In this document: in pieces, positions 39,101 to 49,490 of the stretch
Layout: every line of letters begins with the position of its first letter
Numbering within the stretch: position 1 is the first letter of the stretch
Assembly: GCA_018136815.1 (NCBI GenBank)
Contig: CM030942.1
Location: forward strand, 2,431,546-2,495,545
DNA: 64,000 nt
Origin: Isochrysis galbana
Taxonomy: Eukaryota; Haptophyta; Isochrysidales; Isochrysidaceae
Direction of reading: 5' to 3'
The notes under the pieces: generated by a model
Databases searched by the model: none
Seen by the model: only the letters and a program-made list of their open reading frames with translations
Told to the model about the DNA's origin: nothing
Translations under genes and position numbers: made by a program

Positions 39101-40877
39101 ATGGCTTAGAGACTCGGTTGGGCTGGCTCAATGGGCGTAGAAGCTCGGTTTGGGAGGCGGCCGTTCCTCGACGTGCAAGGGAGTTGTGGTCACTCTCCAT
39201 GGTCACGTCGGGAGAGGAATCGGGCCAGGCATAGACTTCGTTGCAATCTGTCGTCGGCGGGGTCGGCGCCGGCGAAAGAAGGGACGTGGCTGTCGAAGAA
39301 GCCGGCTGCGGGGAAGGCTGAGGCCAGGTTGGTGGCTCTGCGGCAGCGGCTGGTGTGGGTGGTGGCCGAAGAGGTTCTGCAATGCGAAGCATTCTTCGGA
39401 GGACTTGGCTCGGGCTAGCGGGTGCATGGACCGCTAAAATTACGGCGGATTCAGACTCGAATTCGGAAGACTCGGCGACTTGAGAGAGGCTAGGAGACGG
39501 CTGTGCCAGCTCCTCCATGGCTCTTGACTGATGGGATGGCGTGGGAACGCCGGTGGTCGACCGCGGACTCCGCGGTGACGTTGATTTGTGCTCGGACTCG
39601 GACTCGTCGTTCCTAGCGTGCTGGACGCCAAAAACAGGGCTAATTTTCGAAATGGGAACGGACGGGGCCGGCCCAAAGGTGAAGCCCCCTGGCGTCGCAA
39701 CCGTCGATGAGGACGAAGCGGACGCTTGTGATGACAATAGGGGCACGGTGGCCAGCACCGGTTGGCTCGGTGCGGCCGTAATCTCGGACTCGGTGACGGG
39801 CTTGATTACGCGGGCTCGGGATGCACTGTCTTGTGCAATTGGACTCGGACTCGGAACGGAAACGGAAGGGATCGGCTCGGCGGCGTGCAGCTTGCTGGAG
39901 TGGCAGGCCGGCTGCGGCGAGACTCGAAACGGTGGCTTGGACAAGGACACAGTGGCTGTCGTCGAGGGCTTCGGCGTCAGCTTGTGTTTGGACTCGATAC
40001 GCGGTGGCTCGTGAAACGGGGCTCGGGTATGGTTGGAATTCTGGACGTGACCGGAGTTTCCAAATGACTCAGACTCGGGGCGCGGAGGACCGAAGGTGAA
40101 CACTCCCGCGGAAGGAGTGGTCGTCAGAGGCTCAGTGGGTGGCTGGAGCTCCGTTAATCCTGCGGTCGACCGCGTGGTAGGACTCGGTGACGTTGTAAAC
40201 TCGGACTCGGACTCGGACTCGGATGGCTCAGAACGGGGTTTGCTCAAAACAGGCTTGGACTCGGACTCGAAAGAAAGTGGGGAGGAACCGGAGAACTGCG
40301 CCTCCATCGTCGTAGCGATGGAGACTGGTGATACCGGTGATGACTGGACTGGGCTCAGACTCGTAGATGGGCTCGCGGTGGCGTAGGACGAAGAGGGTAA
40401 TTCTGAACGTGACTTGGACTCGTACTCGTACTCGGGAGACGTTTTGTGGCTCGGACATGCGAAATTTGATTTGAGAGATTGAAGGTTGGATTGGGCCTGC
40501 GGCGGCTGGATTTTCGCAGACCGTGAGGTCTTGGACTGTTGATGCTTGGGGAGTGGCGTGGGATAGCGGTTGAGCGGCTTGAGTTGATAGAGAGGCGGTG
40601 ACGGTTGACTTGGTTTTGAGGACTCGTGCGTGATATCGAGAATCAGGATGGAATTATCGGCATTGGGAGAAATAGGGGCAATCGGCGAGGAGGCAGGAGA
40701 AAGAGGGGGATGGAGGTGGCAGGGCTTGTCTGGAACTTGGGGAATCTTGGGGTACCGGTTGGGGGCCGTAGAAGTACTCGGCCGTAGCGTAATACGATCT
40801 TTTGGTGGGTGGCGTTCAGGCCCACTACCCTGGACTGGTAGCGGGGTAACAGCGCGGACGTGGGCCCCGCCGGCGAC
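33132..40877 (-). pseudogene. Gypsy Pol polyprotein (copy B), one nonsense and one frameshift
   Basis: It reads in the gag frame after TAG 40880-40878. The first 190 codons have no ATG, and the first ATG is at 40307. Order: SESES-rich region, methyltransferase-like domain, aspartic protease (DTGA), RT (YLDD), RNase H (TDGAS), integrase HHCC and complete DDE core (YCDIL; LRTDAG; VERAQQ). A TAG at 37770-37772 stands where copy A has GAG; the frame then continues intact for 1481 codons to 33132, where a 1-bp deletion separates the chromodomain. So the element is almost intact and probably moved recently. Confidence 0.88.
37970..38588 (-). other. Embedded DNA cytosine methyltransferase-like domain (copy B)
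   Basis: Codon-for-codon colinear with copy A: the HPPC Cys codon is at 38390-38388, codon 640 in both. HPPCTYLS, ENP, QPWEHG, KGLPPLQPT and RSRTY are all kept, while a few neutral-looking residues differ (for example GVAGAMAIHW versus DVAGAMATHW). Conservation in two diverging copies argues the domain was under selection in the source element. Confidence 0.8.
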
Positions 40878-43247
40878 CTACTGGGCCGGACGGAGAACAA
40901 CCATCGTGCGGAGGCGGCGGTGGACTTCTGGGTCGTTACCACACTCGCTACTGCCGCCTTCGCAGAGAAAACGAATGTACGGTTGGCAAACGACGGGGTT
41001 ATGAGCTCCGTCGCCCGTGCCATACTTCCACAGGTCTGCCTCGGGCGTACCAGATGGAGCCCGGGGACGAAAGGCGCAGTACGCGCAGCCGTTGGCGTCG
41101 GTCCACTCCTTGACGTCGCGGTCTAAGTCGTCGAGACGCGGCGCCGTCATGGTGGCATCGGAGGGGCGGCAGCGCGTGAGCGCAGCGCGAAGGGCCGGGT
41201 GACCCGCGTAACGAGAAATTTGCCAGAAGCGGGCTCGCGCTCGAGACCAGCTACCTGGATCCCATTCCGAGAGGCCCGAATCGGCCGGAAGCCCAAGGCC
41301 GTTCGGAGGGGGCTCACATTGGCGACGAGAAGACGTGCTTTTGCCGAGGGGACGGTCAAGAAGTGCGTCCGGTAGCGGAGACGATGCGGAGTAATTCGTA
41401 GGTGGAGGAGGAGCCCGACGATTGTCAGCGCCAGTCGTCTTGCGGTTCGAGTTGTTGTTTTGCGATTTTAATGCCTCGGCCACCGCCGCTTGGACGGCGG
41501 CGACCATCGAAGCCGTAGTGTCCGCGGGGTTAGAGGCAGCCTTAGCAACCTTGGCGGTCTTGGTGGGCTTGGAAGTAGTCGCCGGCGGCGTCACGGCGGC
41601 GACCGTGGTGACCGACGCTTGTTGTTGGCCAGCGCGGGCTTGTTCGTACGGGCTCAGGTAGCGCTGGCATAAGTTGACGCACGAAAGGGCCGAACGAGGA
41701 AGCTCGTGGTTCTCGACGCGGAAGCGGGTCTTTGCAAGACACTCGCCGAACTTGGTCGCGTTATCCACGCCGCGAGCCGCGTCGACCTTGTCGTTCCGGA
41801 TAATGGACTCGAATCGTTGATTGATATCGTGCGACATGTTCGGGTGGTCCCAGACCGTCGTGGCATCCACCTTCGCGTCGCCCATCTTGCGGACGTACGC
41901 ACGCACCAAATTCTTGGATAACTCTAAGAGATCGGAGCCGGCTTCACGGGCTACGAGCCGGTCCCACTCCATGGAGGCGGAGTCTTTGGCGAAGCCGGGC
42001 ACGTTGGCCGCGAAAGTGGCGTCGCACTTGCGGAGAAGCACGTCGCAGGCTAGCGCGGGGTTGAGAGAGAGAACCGGATCTTCGGCGAGATCGAGGAGGA
42101 AGGCGTAAATCCTTTGGTTGCCGGTGGTGCACAAGTTGGCGGCCGCTAGCAAGGATGTAAAGATTTCACGGTGGTCGCAGCCGAGCGAGAGGGCGCGCTC
42201 GAGCGGCTTGATGAAGGACAGACGAAAATCATTCCAGGAGGTAGCCGCTGTCTGGACGTTGTCCGAGGCCAGGCCCTTCGGGAACTTGATCTCGGAAAGC
42301 TCTTTGCCCATTCGGACTTGGTGATGGAGGATCCGGTCGAGGAAGAAGCGGCTCCGAGCCCACTTGGTCACGTGCTCCTCCTCGAAAAACACGCGGTAGT
42401 GCCAAACATTGCCGGCTCGAGAGAGGCCGCCGTTGAGAATGGCGTGGATGAGCTCGAAATCGTCGGACTTCCTGTAGAGAGAGGCTACCTCGTAGGCGGC
42501 ATCCTCAAACAGTTGGCCCCACGAGGCTAGGATGACCTCTCGCTCAGAAGCATCACCGGCGAGGCTTGGATCGACGGGATGGCGCCGAGCCGCCGGATTT
42601 GGAAGCGAGCGGAGGCCCGCGACGGTGGGTGGAGGTTGGGGATCAGAAACAGGCTTGGCAGACGGGACAGGAACAGGCGTATTGGGTCCGGGATCGGAAA
42701 TCGAATTCGGTAGAATGGAGGACGGCGCGGCGGGCAAAGGTTGAGAAGGGAACTTCACCGAGGCCTGAGGAGCACCAATGGAGTTGTCTCCTTCTTCCAC
42801 AAGCGGTGGCGAAGTTTCGACTCGAGACGAAGTCGTGGTGCCCGCTTGGCCCTGTAGAATGTTGAGTATCGTGTTGAAGGTAGACCCCACCTCCCGCTGA
42901 AATTCTTCGTGGCGTTGGGCGGCTTGGAGGGTAGAGGACTCAAGGCGGTCGACAGCGCCGCGGAGAGCCTCGATCTGGACTTGTTGGTCCATGATTTGGG
43001 CGGCGCCGACGGTGGCGGTCGGAGGTGGAACGAAGTTACGTTTGGGGTACGAGTACGTCGACGGGGGTGGAACAAACTCTTCATATGGTGGGGGCTCGAA
43101 AGGAGGGAGGGACCGGACGGAATCCACATCATCTTCAGCATCAACCACAGAGGGATTGAGAGAGGAAGGAATACTTGGCAAAGGATCAGCAAAAGAAAGG
43201 AGAGGAAAGGCCGCCGGTGGAGCAACGGACGAGGCGAGAGGACCCAT
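40878..43247 (-). CDS. Gypsy Gag (copy B), full length
   Basis: 789 residues from ATG 43247 to TAG 40878. The N-terminal 110 residues are Pro-rich. A short coiled-coil-like helix follows (QQVQIEALRGAVDRLE). A second Pro-rich linker leads to the helical core (about 230-530; EVILASWGQLFEDA..., SWNDFRLSFIKPLERAL...), the likely capsid part. Ala/Thr/Lys and Pro linkers then lead to a Cys-rich C-terminal module (CAYC...C...C...C...H). No classical CCHC knuckle is seen. The stop is the single in-frame TAG before pol. Confidence 0.85.
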   Translation of the reverse strand: MGPLASSVAPPAAFPLLSFADPLPSIPSSLNPSVVDAEDDVDSVRSLPPFEPPPYEEFVPPPSTYSYPKRNFVPPPTATVGAAQIMDQQVQIEALRGAVDRLESSTLQAAQRHEEFQREVGSTFNTILNILQGQAGTTTSSRVETSPPLVEEGDNSIGAPQASVKFPSQPLPAAPSSILPNSISDPGPNTPVPVPSAKPVSDPQPPPTVAGLRSLPNPAARRHPVDPSLAGDASEREVILASWGQLFEDAAYEVASLYRKSDDFELIHAILNGGLSRAGNVWHYRVFFEEEHVTKWARSRFFLDRILHHQVRMGKELSEIKFPKGLASDNVQTAATSWNDFRLSFIKPLERALSLGCDHREIFTSLLAAANLCTTGNQRIYAFLLDLAEDPVLSLNPALACDVLLRKCDATFAANVPGFAKDSASMEWDRLVAREAGSDLLELSKNLVRAYVRKMGDAKVDATTVWDHPNMSHDINQRFESIIRNDKVDAARGVDNATKFGECLAKTRFRVENHELPRSALSCVNLCQRYLSPYEQARAGQQQASVTTVAAVTPPATTSKPTKTAKVAKAASNPADTTASMVAAVQAAVAEALKSQNNNSNRKTTGADNRRAPPPPTNYSASSPLPDALLDRPLGKSTSSRRQCEPPPNGLGLPADSGLSEWDPGSWSRARARFWQISRYAGHPALRAALTRCRPSDATMTAPRLDDLDRDVKEWTDANGCAYCAFRPRAPSGTPEADLWKYGTGDGAHNPVVCQPYIRFLCEGGSSECGNDPEVHRRLRTMVVLRPAQ

Positions 43248-43271
43248 TCCAGCTCCAGTTGACGGGGTGTG

Positions 43272-43830
43272 AGTAGAGGCCTGCGGCGGTTTCGTCCAGA
43301 TATGCTCTCGTGAGTTGGAGCAGGTGTGTTGCCTCGCTGATTAGCCGTATTGGCACGAATCCTAATTGGTTTTCCGATATTATCCTGCCTATGATCTTGC
43401 CTAGTCTATTGGTCAAGATTTTAGCTAGTATTTTATAGTCGCTTTGTAGTAGCGTAATGGGTCTGTAGTTTCGCGGGTCACGCGCGTCGCCTTTTTTGTA
43501 TAGTAGGATTATGTCGCCTTCTCGCATCGTGTACGCTAGTGTTCCCGTGTTCAGTGCCAGGTTATACATCCTAGTCAATATCGGCGCAGCTATCCTGTCG
43601 TGCGCTTTGTATACTTCTGCCGGGAGACCGTCCGGGCCCGCGCTTTTGCCGGGGCCTATGCTCCGGATGGCCTGTATCGTTTCTTCGACGTCTATGCGGC
43701 CTTCAATGCGGCATTTATCGAGGTCGCTGAGGGGGCGATCCGTCAGCGCGGCTTCTAAGTCCGGGACTCTGTGTGCCTCTTTGGTTACCTTCAAGAATTT
43801 TTTTTTCTGTGTGCCTCTTTGGGGGAGTAC
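43272..43830 (-). pseudogene. LINE reverse transcriptase, N-terminal part
   Basis: It reads on from the -1 frame after the A9 run: a linker, then GKSAGPDGLPAEVYK, DPRNYRPITLLQSDYKILAKILTNRL and ENQLGFVP, the opening blocks of a LINE reverse transcriptase. It stops at 43272 where gypsy sequence starts, well before the catalytic YxDD block. The open frame then runs into antisense-free gypsy gag in the wrong phase. Confidence 0.8.
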
Positions 43831-46100
43831 AGCCACACGTAGTATTTCCGGAACTCTCTGCGGATGTCCTGGTCCGAGACCACGGTCTCTCTTTCCGAGT
43901 GGGCTGGTTGGTCCCAGTTCCTGGTTCGGAATAGCTCGGTGACGTTGGCTTTCCACTTTCGGGTCTTGAGTTGCGCGAAGAATTCTCTTGAATGTAGGTC
44001 CTCCCGTCGGAGCTGGCGGTGGAGCGGGAGATCTTTTAGTGGAACTTTGCTGCGGGCGTCTGTAAGCTCTTTTTGTGTCCGAGCTATGTCCAGCGTTAGT
44101 TGCTCGTTCGGTCCTTGTTTCGCTAGCTGAATGTTGAGTCTCGCGGCTTTCAGTTCCAGGGCGGATTGTATTGAGGGTTGTGTTCTAGCCGCCGTCTCTT
44201 CCCTTAGGAATGTGGCTATGTGGTCTTTCGTATTTTCCCATACGGTCTCCGGGTTTTCTCCTTCGTCCATCATGCGCGCAGCGCTTCGTAGGAGCAGCTC
44301 TACCGTTTTCATTGCTCCTTTTTCGTGGATGATTTCCAGGTCTATCGGCGCGTCAAAGCGGCGTCCAGGCTTGTAGCTCGGGGTCTCGAACGTTGCGAGA
44401 ACCGGGAGGTGATCTGACGCGGCTTTGCCCGAGAATAGGTCCGGGCTAGGTCCGTGCTTGTGCCATTGAAAGGCGTCCGCGTCCCTACTGTGGTATATTC
44501 TGTCTATTCTCGTGTGGATCGTGGCTGCCATTCTTGTGTACCCTACATTTGGGCCTAGGCGCATTGTGTGGTGCGCGTCTCGGAGTTGGCGGTTTTTGAT
44601 CACCGCCTTCCACTTTTCTCCGTGTGTGTTGTGGTACGCTGCTTCGCCCGTTCGCCGGGTATCTTTTTGACTGTCTTCTACGCAGTTAAAGTCGCCCCCG
44701 ATTAGGGTCGGGGTCGAATCTAGCATGGCGAGTTTTCGCCCCATTCTCGCTATTTGCCCCCCCCGGGGGCCAGGGGTCGCGCTAAAATACAAAGATATAA
44801 TGCGGTACTTTATCTCATCAATGATGATGTCTACTGATACACATCTACCTTCAAGTACGATTTCCATTGTTTCCGGTCTGACGGTTATCCTGTCGGCTCC
44901 ATCCCTGATCGCCACAGCGACGCCGCTGGCAGGGTCCTTCAGCTCTCCTGGGGCGGCGAACCACGACCATCCTAGCAGGGCGGCCGTTCTATGCGCCCGG
45001 AGGTGTGTCCCATCTTCGTATGCGTGAAGCTCTTGGAGCATTAATATGTCCACTCTCGCCTTCCGCGCTTGTGACAGCACTGCGGCTAGTTTTCCGCCTT
45101 TAGTGCCGTTCAGGTTGTAGGTCGCGATTGTGACGGGTCCCTCACCTGGGTATCCAAGGGTGGAGTCGAAGGCGAGTCGGGGGCGAGGGGGGGATCTTCC
45201 CCTAGTTGCACGTCTTAGCCGGCTTACCGCCGCTAGTGTGAAAAGGCATTTCAGTGCGAGCGCGCACTCTGGGTGGAGGAAGAGGCAAGCCGGGCCGTTC
45301 AAGCAGACGCCCGGGATTTTCTTATGAGGATGGAGATGGCAGCGGATCGTGCACTTGTTGTCGATCCATGCTCCGGGGATTTCGTGTGACAGGTTGCATC
45401 GGACCCCGCGTTTGTTACGGAGGCACAACCCTTGCGCGAATCGCGCGCACGTCTTAGGCGGTTCTTTGCCGAGGGCCTCGCGCACCGACTTAGGGCGTGG
45501 TGCAATTTTCCATGCCTCGGTGCGCGCCTTGCGTTTGGCAGCCTCTGCGTCGCATATGCAGCGCCTGTGGGCTGGTAGCAGGTTACTCGCGACCTCCGGG
45601 CGCCAGCCTTTACAACCCCTGATGCTTCCGTGAATCATCAGCTTGTGGTGGGAATGGAGACCCTGGGGCATCTCCAAGTTTTTGCACGCGCGCACGGCGT
45701 AGTTTACTGGGATAATCGTGTTCTCGATGTTGAGAAGGAGCTTGCGTGGGAAGTTGCTCGTCAGGAACGACCCTTGGGTCGCTGCGACATACAGGTGCCA
45801 GCGCGTGGAGTGAGCCACTTTGGACACAAAGGTGCCCGACTCACCTTCAAGCTTCATGCGTTCACGGTTTCCTTTAAGGAACGTGAGTCCTTCTTTCTCG
45901 ACCGCCTTTACAATGGCGCTGAGCGTGATTTTGGAGGCTTGAGCGAGGCCTTCGGCCTCTACTACGAAGTGGGCTGCCACGTCCTGGAGGGCCTCGTATA
46001 GCGCCTTGCGCGACGAGGTGCCTTTGTTGTTGAGCTTGCTCTCGATGGATACGATTTTGATCTGCACCTCAACGTCCACTTGGTGGACGCGGATGGAGGT
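43791..46100 (-). CDS. LINE polyprotein: CCCH fingers and APE endonuclease
   Basis: Open from the gap to 43791. The first about 280 residues include a basic region and CCCH-like fingers (CARFAQGLC ... C ... H; CLNGPACLFLHPEC) that probably bind RNA. The endonuclease has the expected APE order: ATYNLNG, MLQELHAY, GGDFNCVED, RIDRIYHS, SDHLPV. It nicks target DNA for target-primed reverse transcription. The frame ends in an A9 run near 43803; the RT continues in the -1 frame. Fingers and endonuclease in one ORF mean a single-ORF layout. Confidence 0.85.
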   Translation of the reverse strand, partial: TSIRVHQVDVEVQIKIVSIESKLNNKGTSSRKALYEALQDVAAHFVVEAEGLAQASKITLSAIVKAVEKEGLTFLKGNRERMKLEGESGTFVSKVAHSTRWHLYVAATQGSFLTSNFPRKLLLNIENTIIPVNYAVRACKNLEMPQGLHSHHKLMIHGSIRGCKGWRPEVASNLLPAHRRCICDAEAAKRKARTEAWKIAPRPKSVREALGKEPPKTCARFAQGLCLRNKRGVRCNLSHEIPGAWIDNKCTIRCHLHPHKKIPGVCLNGPACLFLHPECALALKCLFTLAAVSRLRRATRGRSPPRPRLAFDSTLGYPGEGPVTIATYNLNGTKGGKLAAVLSQARKARVDILMLQELHAYEDGTHLRAHRTAALLGWSWFAAPGELKDPASGVAVAIRDGADRITVRPETMEIVLEGRCVSVDIIIDEIKYRIISLYFSATPGPRGGQIARMGRKLAMLDSTPTLIGGDFNCVEDSQKDTRRTGEAAYHNTHGEKWKAVIKNRQLRDAHHTMRLGPNVGYTRMAATIHTRIDRIYHSRDADAFQWHKHGPSPDLFSGKAASDHLPVLATFETPSYKPGRRFDAPIDLEIIHEKGAMKTVELLLRSAARMMDEGENPETVWENTKDHIATFLREETAARTQPSIQSALELKAARLNIQLAKQGPNEQLTLDIARTQKELTDARSKVPLKDLPLHRQLRREDLHSREFFAQLKTRKWKANVTELFRTRNWDQPAHSERETVVSDQDIRREFRKYYVWLYSPKEAHRKKNS

Positions 46101-46200
46101 NNNNNNNNNNNNNNNNNNNNNNNNNNNNNNNNNNNNNNNNNNNNNNNNNNNNNNNNNNNNNNNNNNNNNNNNNNNNNNNNNNNNNNNNNNNNNNNNNNNN
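46101..46200. other. Assembly gap (100 N)
   Basis: Exactly 100 N, placed inside LINE sequence. Confidence 0.99.
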
Positions 46201-46593
46201 AAGCCCAAGGCTCCCTCAGGCCGCCATCACGTCCCCCGTGGAGTTTCTTCACGTATCCACGGGGCAGGTCTACCTCCTCTTTGGCCTTTGAGAGCCTGTG
46301 GGCGTGTGGGAGAAGGGGAGAAAAGAGAGTATATTCTAGACGAGATGAAGGCGGAGTAATTTACTCTAGTGATTGATGAGGATGATTAAAGGATTCGGTG
46401 GGAGTTCTCGGCCGCCGTCCACAGGAGAGAGAAGGCCCTCTCTCTCTCGCCACCCATCATCAACTCTCTCTCCTCTCTTCTCTTCTCTCTCTCTCCCCCC
46501 CCCCCCCACACGGTTAATTATCTCTCTACCTCGTTCTTTTCATCTTCTTCTCCGTCTGAGCCTCTCACTTTCCTCGCTCCCCTCCCCTTCCCC
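46201..46593. other. Upstream flank of the light-harvesting gene
   Basis: No gene is seen. CT-rich low complexity (46438-46510) lies 85-155 bp before the ATG, a possible initiator/UTR region. Confidence 0.4.
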
Positions 46594-47787
46594 ATGCTGT
46601 CGCTCGCCCCGTTGGCCTCCCTTAGCCTTGTCGCCCCGCTCGCGCCCGCGATGCGTATGGGCGCACAGCCCGTGATGCGGGAGACCGCCGAGGACCTTGT
46701 ACGCAAGCCGCTCCACCCTCGCCCTCCTTCCCCGCCTGCATTGTGCTCTTTCTCACTCTGTCCCTCTCTAGGCGTAGCGCGAGAGGGAAAAGGTGGAGGG
46801 AGATGAGTGAGAGGGAAAGAGGGAGGGTAGGTGGGAGAGCAAGCGAAAATCAGAGGAAGAGGGAAGGCGAGCAAGGGAGAGGAAGGCAAGGGATGGCTAG
46901 GGCGAGGCGCGCCAGGGCTGCCCGGTCCAGCCTGCACGTATGCCCGCTCATCTCTCGCATTCATCCACGTTGCTCTTTGCAGGTCGGCCTGGCTGAGTCT
47001 CTCAACCCCAACATCGGCTTTTGGGATCCCCTCGGCCTGGCCAAGCGCGATTTCTGGGATCAGGGCAATGAGGCGACGATTGGTTTCCTCCGCCACGCCG
47101 AGATCAAGCACGGTCGCGTCGCGATGGCCGGCTTTGTCGGCTACTGCGTGCAGGCCAACGGCATCTACTGGCCGTGGCCGCTCGCGAACCCCGGACAGGA
47201 GGACGAGATCACACACGCGATGATCTCGGCCGCCGGCTCTCCGCCCGAGCAATGGGACGCCTTGCCCACCTCGGCCAAGGTGCAGATTATCCTCTTCCTC
47301 GCCATCATTGAGTACTGCGGCGAGCAGGGCAAGCCGCACTACATGCGCGGCGGCAAGCCTGGCGCCTTCCCCAAGCTGACCGAGAACAAGGGCATCCCTC
47401 ACCCGGTGCCGCTCAACTTGTACGACCCCTTCGGCTGGTCGGCCAATATGGATGAGGCAACCAAAGAGCGCCGCCTCCTGATGGAGATCAACAATGGTGA
47501 GCTACCATGGCCTGGGCGAGCCGCTCCCGGCATGCCGCATAGGAGAGCCGTTGTGATCGAGGGCCGCGCACTGATCACGACATCCTGAATCGCCTGCAGG
47601 TCGTCTTGCTATGCTCGGCATCTTCAGCTTCATGTCCGCGTCGAAGGGTCTCATTGTCCCCGGCCTCGACTTCATCCCCCCATATGCTGGCGAATACATG
47701 GGCTACTTCTCGGCCTCGGATGGCAGCCTGCCCTTCGTGACCGACATGGTTGAAGGCTGGGCGAAGCTCGCCATCTGGAACCAGTAA
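46594..47787 (+). CDS. Fucoxanthin-chlorophyll a/c light-harvesting protein
   Basis: Three exons: 46594-46698, 46983-47496, 47600-47787 (introns GTACGC...GCAG and GTGAGC...GCAG), 268 residues. Joining restores the family frame exactly: ...[15 protein letters not shown] and EINN-GRLAMLG. These proteins bind chlorophyll a/c and fucoxanthin in thylakoids and feed the photosystems. Helix 1 has E75-x2-H78-x-R80 ([12 protein letters not shown]) and helix 3 has E203-x2-N206-x-R208, the paired chlorophyll-ligand and salt-bridge motifs; the middle helix is [12 protein letters not shown]. The first about 30 residues are hydrophobic then basic, fitting plastid import. It is the best marker for the organism's type. 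Confidence 0.92.
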
Positions 47788-48956
47788 GCGGCGTGGCCGA
47801 GCACTGGGATGGTCGAGGCCATCGTCAAATGATGTGCGCTCAGTGATGTGCGCCACCGTTTGCCAACATTGGACCGTTCAGAAAGCCCTCATGTGAGTCT
47901 CCGTCTGCGTGAGTTTGTGGCGTCTCACTATTTTCCGCGTGCGAAGCTCTTGGCTGCGCCTCGGCGCTCACGGTCATCTAGCACGTCATCGCCAAGGCCT
48001 AATAGTGGTGGATCAGCAAAAGCATTTCGCAGGGCGAATCGTAGCGCGACTCTTGGCGCGTCATCATCATCGAGGCGATCAAGACTCTGGTGGTAGCATT
48101 GAGGATTTAGCGTGATAGCGTGCTGTGCGAGCGTATGCGCCACGCATCACAAGCATTCAGCAAAAATAGAGAATCACTGATCACTGATGTCATCAGTTCT
48201 AGATCTAGCGCCTGATACGACGCCTGACGAAGTGCTGCATTTGCCTGGCCTGGTGCGGCCCCTATGTGCGGTGGCCGGTGTCAGTGTCGGTGGGCGCCCT
48301 GCGCTGCACACCCGGGGGCCCAAGCAGGAAGGCGCAGGGCCCGCTGGCTGGCTGCGTGAGCGCACGATAATCGCGGTGGCGCCCTGGTCGTGTTGTGCTG
48401 CTTTTGGCAGCGGGCGGCCAAAGCGTCTCGACATACCACATAGATCCAAGAAATCGTCGGCCAGCCCTTGTCCTTACTCATATTCCTACCATGACTTACT
48501 GCCCACATGCCACAGCCTAATCATGGCTCCAGCTTTCGTCCAAAGCGCAAAAACGTTGGCATAGGCGAAGGCCAGCCGTCATCTGTGACAGCTGCCCAGT
48601 CATAGCGATAGCAGAACCAGCAAACAAAGATCAGGAACAAAATTCATGCGTGGAATCGCGCGGCCTCGCCTGTCACCACCTACACATCCCGACCTGGCCG
48701 AATGTCGGTGCAGCAATCTAGATGCAGGCTGTTGTGAGCGGCGTATACCAGACCCCCCACACAAAACGCTTGAGCGTCAGCAGCAGTGGGACAAAAGCGG
48801 GCGCTTGCGGCGGCACACATGGTGAGGTGATGTCGTTCTTGCACCTCAGTGCTCACGCACCCATACACTGCGTTCGTGACATGCTGGCACCGACATAGAA
48901 AGCTACGAGGCCAAGCGGGGCCCTGTCGTCCCATGCACGTCCTAGGTCATTGACTC
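47788..48956. other. Intergenic, no gene seen
   Basis: The 3' flanks of the light-harvesting gene and of the next minus-strand gene. No supported ORF or RNA. Confidence 0.5.
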
Positions 48957-49490
48957 TCAACTCGAATTCGGTAGCCGCACCGGGCGCCGTAACCTGGTGC
49001 GCATCCACGTGCATGCATCACCAAGACTACCCCATGGGCGCTGCAACCAACGACGTAGCTGGCCAAGTGGTGCTTTGCGTTTCGCTTTTTCCGCCGCTTT
49101 GCGCTTGAGCAGCGCCGCTTTCCGCTTCGCATTCCGAGCAGCAACACCTTTCCAGGCGGCGGCCCTCTCAGCCTCTGTGAGCTCCGCCCAATTCCCAATG
49201 AGTGACATTGATCCATCTTTGCCCAAGACGACAGGACCGAGAGCCTCCATCTTGAGCTTCGCGTCGTCCGTCCCCATCTCTCCCCGTCTCATTATCTCTT
49301 CACTTCCCCCTACCCCTTCCTTTCCCACTCCCCGCGCCCCTCCCTCCTCTGCCCCTTCCCAGTCCGCCGCCGCCTGGCTGCCTTCGCTCTCTGAATCCCT
49401 GCCTTTGTCGGATGGAGCACCATCGCTCTCAGCGTGCTGGGCGGCTATGAGTGCCCACAGAAGGAGAAGGAGAAGCAGGCCTCGACGCAT
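48957..49490 (-). CDS. Small secreted or ER-targeted protein
   Basis: A single exon of 177 residues from ATG 49490. A strong signal peptide (MRRGLLLLLLLWALIAAQHA) is followed by an acidic Gly/Glu/Ser segment. Then comes a conserved-looking block, VVLGKDGSMSLIGNWAELTEAERAA followed by RNAKRKAAL. I recall a DG-x-x-x-x-x-NW...T..E...RN..R pattern from small plant, fungal and algal proteins of unknown function. The C-terminus is very basic. It is divergent from the DMT transporter gene, with about 390 bp of low complexity between them. Function unknown. Confidence 0.65.
   Translation of the reverse strand: MRRGLLLLLLLWALIAAQHAESDGAPSDKGRDSESEGSQAAADWEGAEEGGARGVGKEGVGGSEEIMRRGEMGTDDAKLKMEALGPVVLGKDGSMSLIGNWAELTEAERAAAWKGVAARNAKRKAALLKRKAAEKAKRKAPLGQLRRWLQRPWGSLGDACTWMRTRLRRPVRLPNSS

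Larger units (their letters stand above)
31018..43247 (-). mobile_element. Ty3/gypsy chromovirus copy B (5' LTR missing)
   Basis: Minus-strand element, the more complete copy. Gag is intact (43247-40878). A same-frame TAG (40880-40878) precedes pol with the methyltransferase-like domain. A chromodomain follows, then a polypurine tract and a 1403-bp 3' LTR (32420-31018). The 5' LTR and leader are gone: LINE reverse transcriptase sequence begins only about 25 bp upstream of the gag ATG. Pol is damaged by one nonsense change and one 1-bp deletion. Confidence 0.85.
43272..46100 (-). mobile_element. LINE: zinc-finger, endonuclease and partial RT
   Basis: Minus-strand non-LTR retrotransposon cut on both sides: by the N gap at 46101 and by gypsy copy B at 43272. 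It contributes the N-terminal CCCH-finger region, a complete APE-type endonuclease and the first part of the reverse transcriptase. It belongs to the same family as 11528-14060, judged by the shared GLTFLKGNRERMKLEG...IRGCKGWR segment. Confidence 0.85.
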
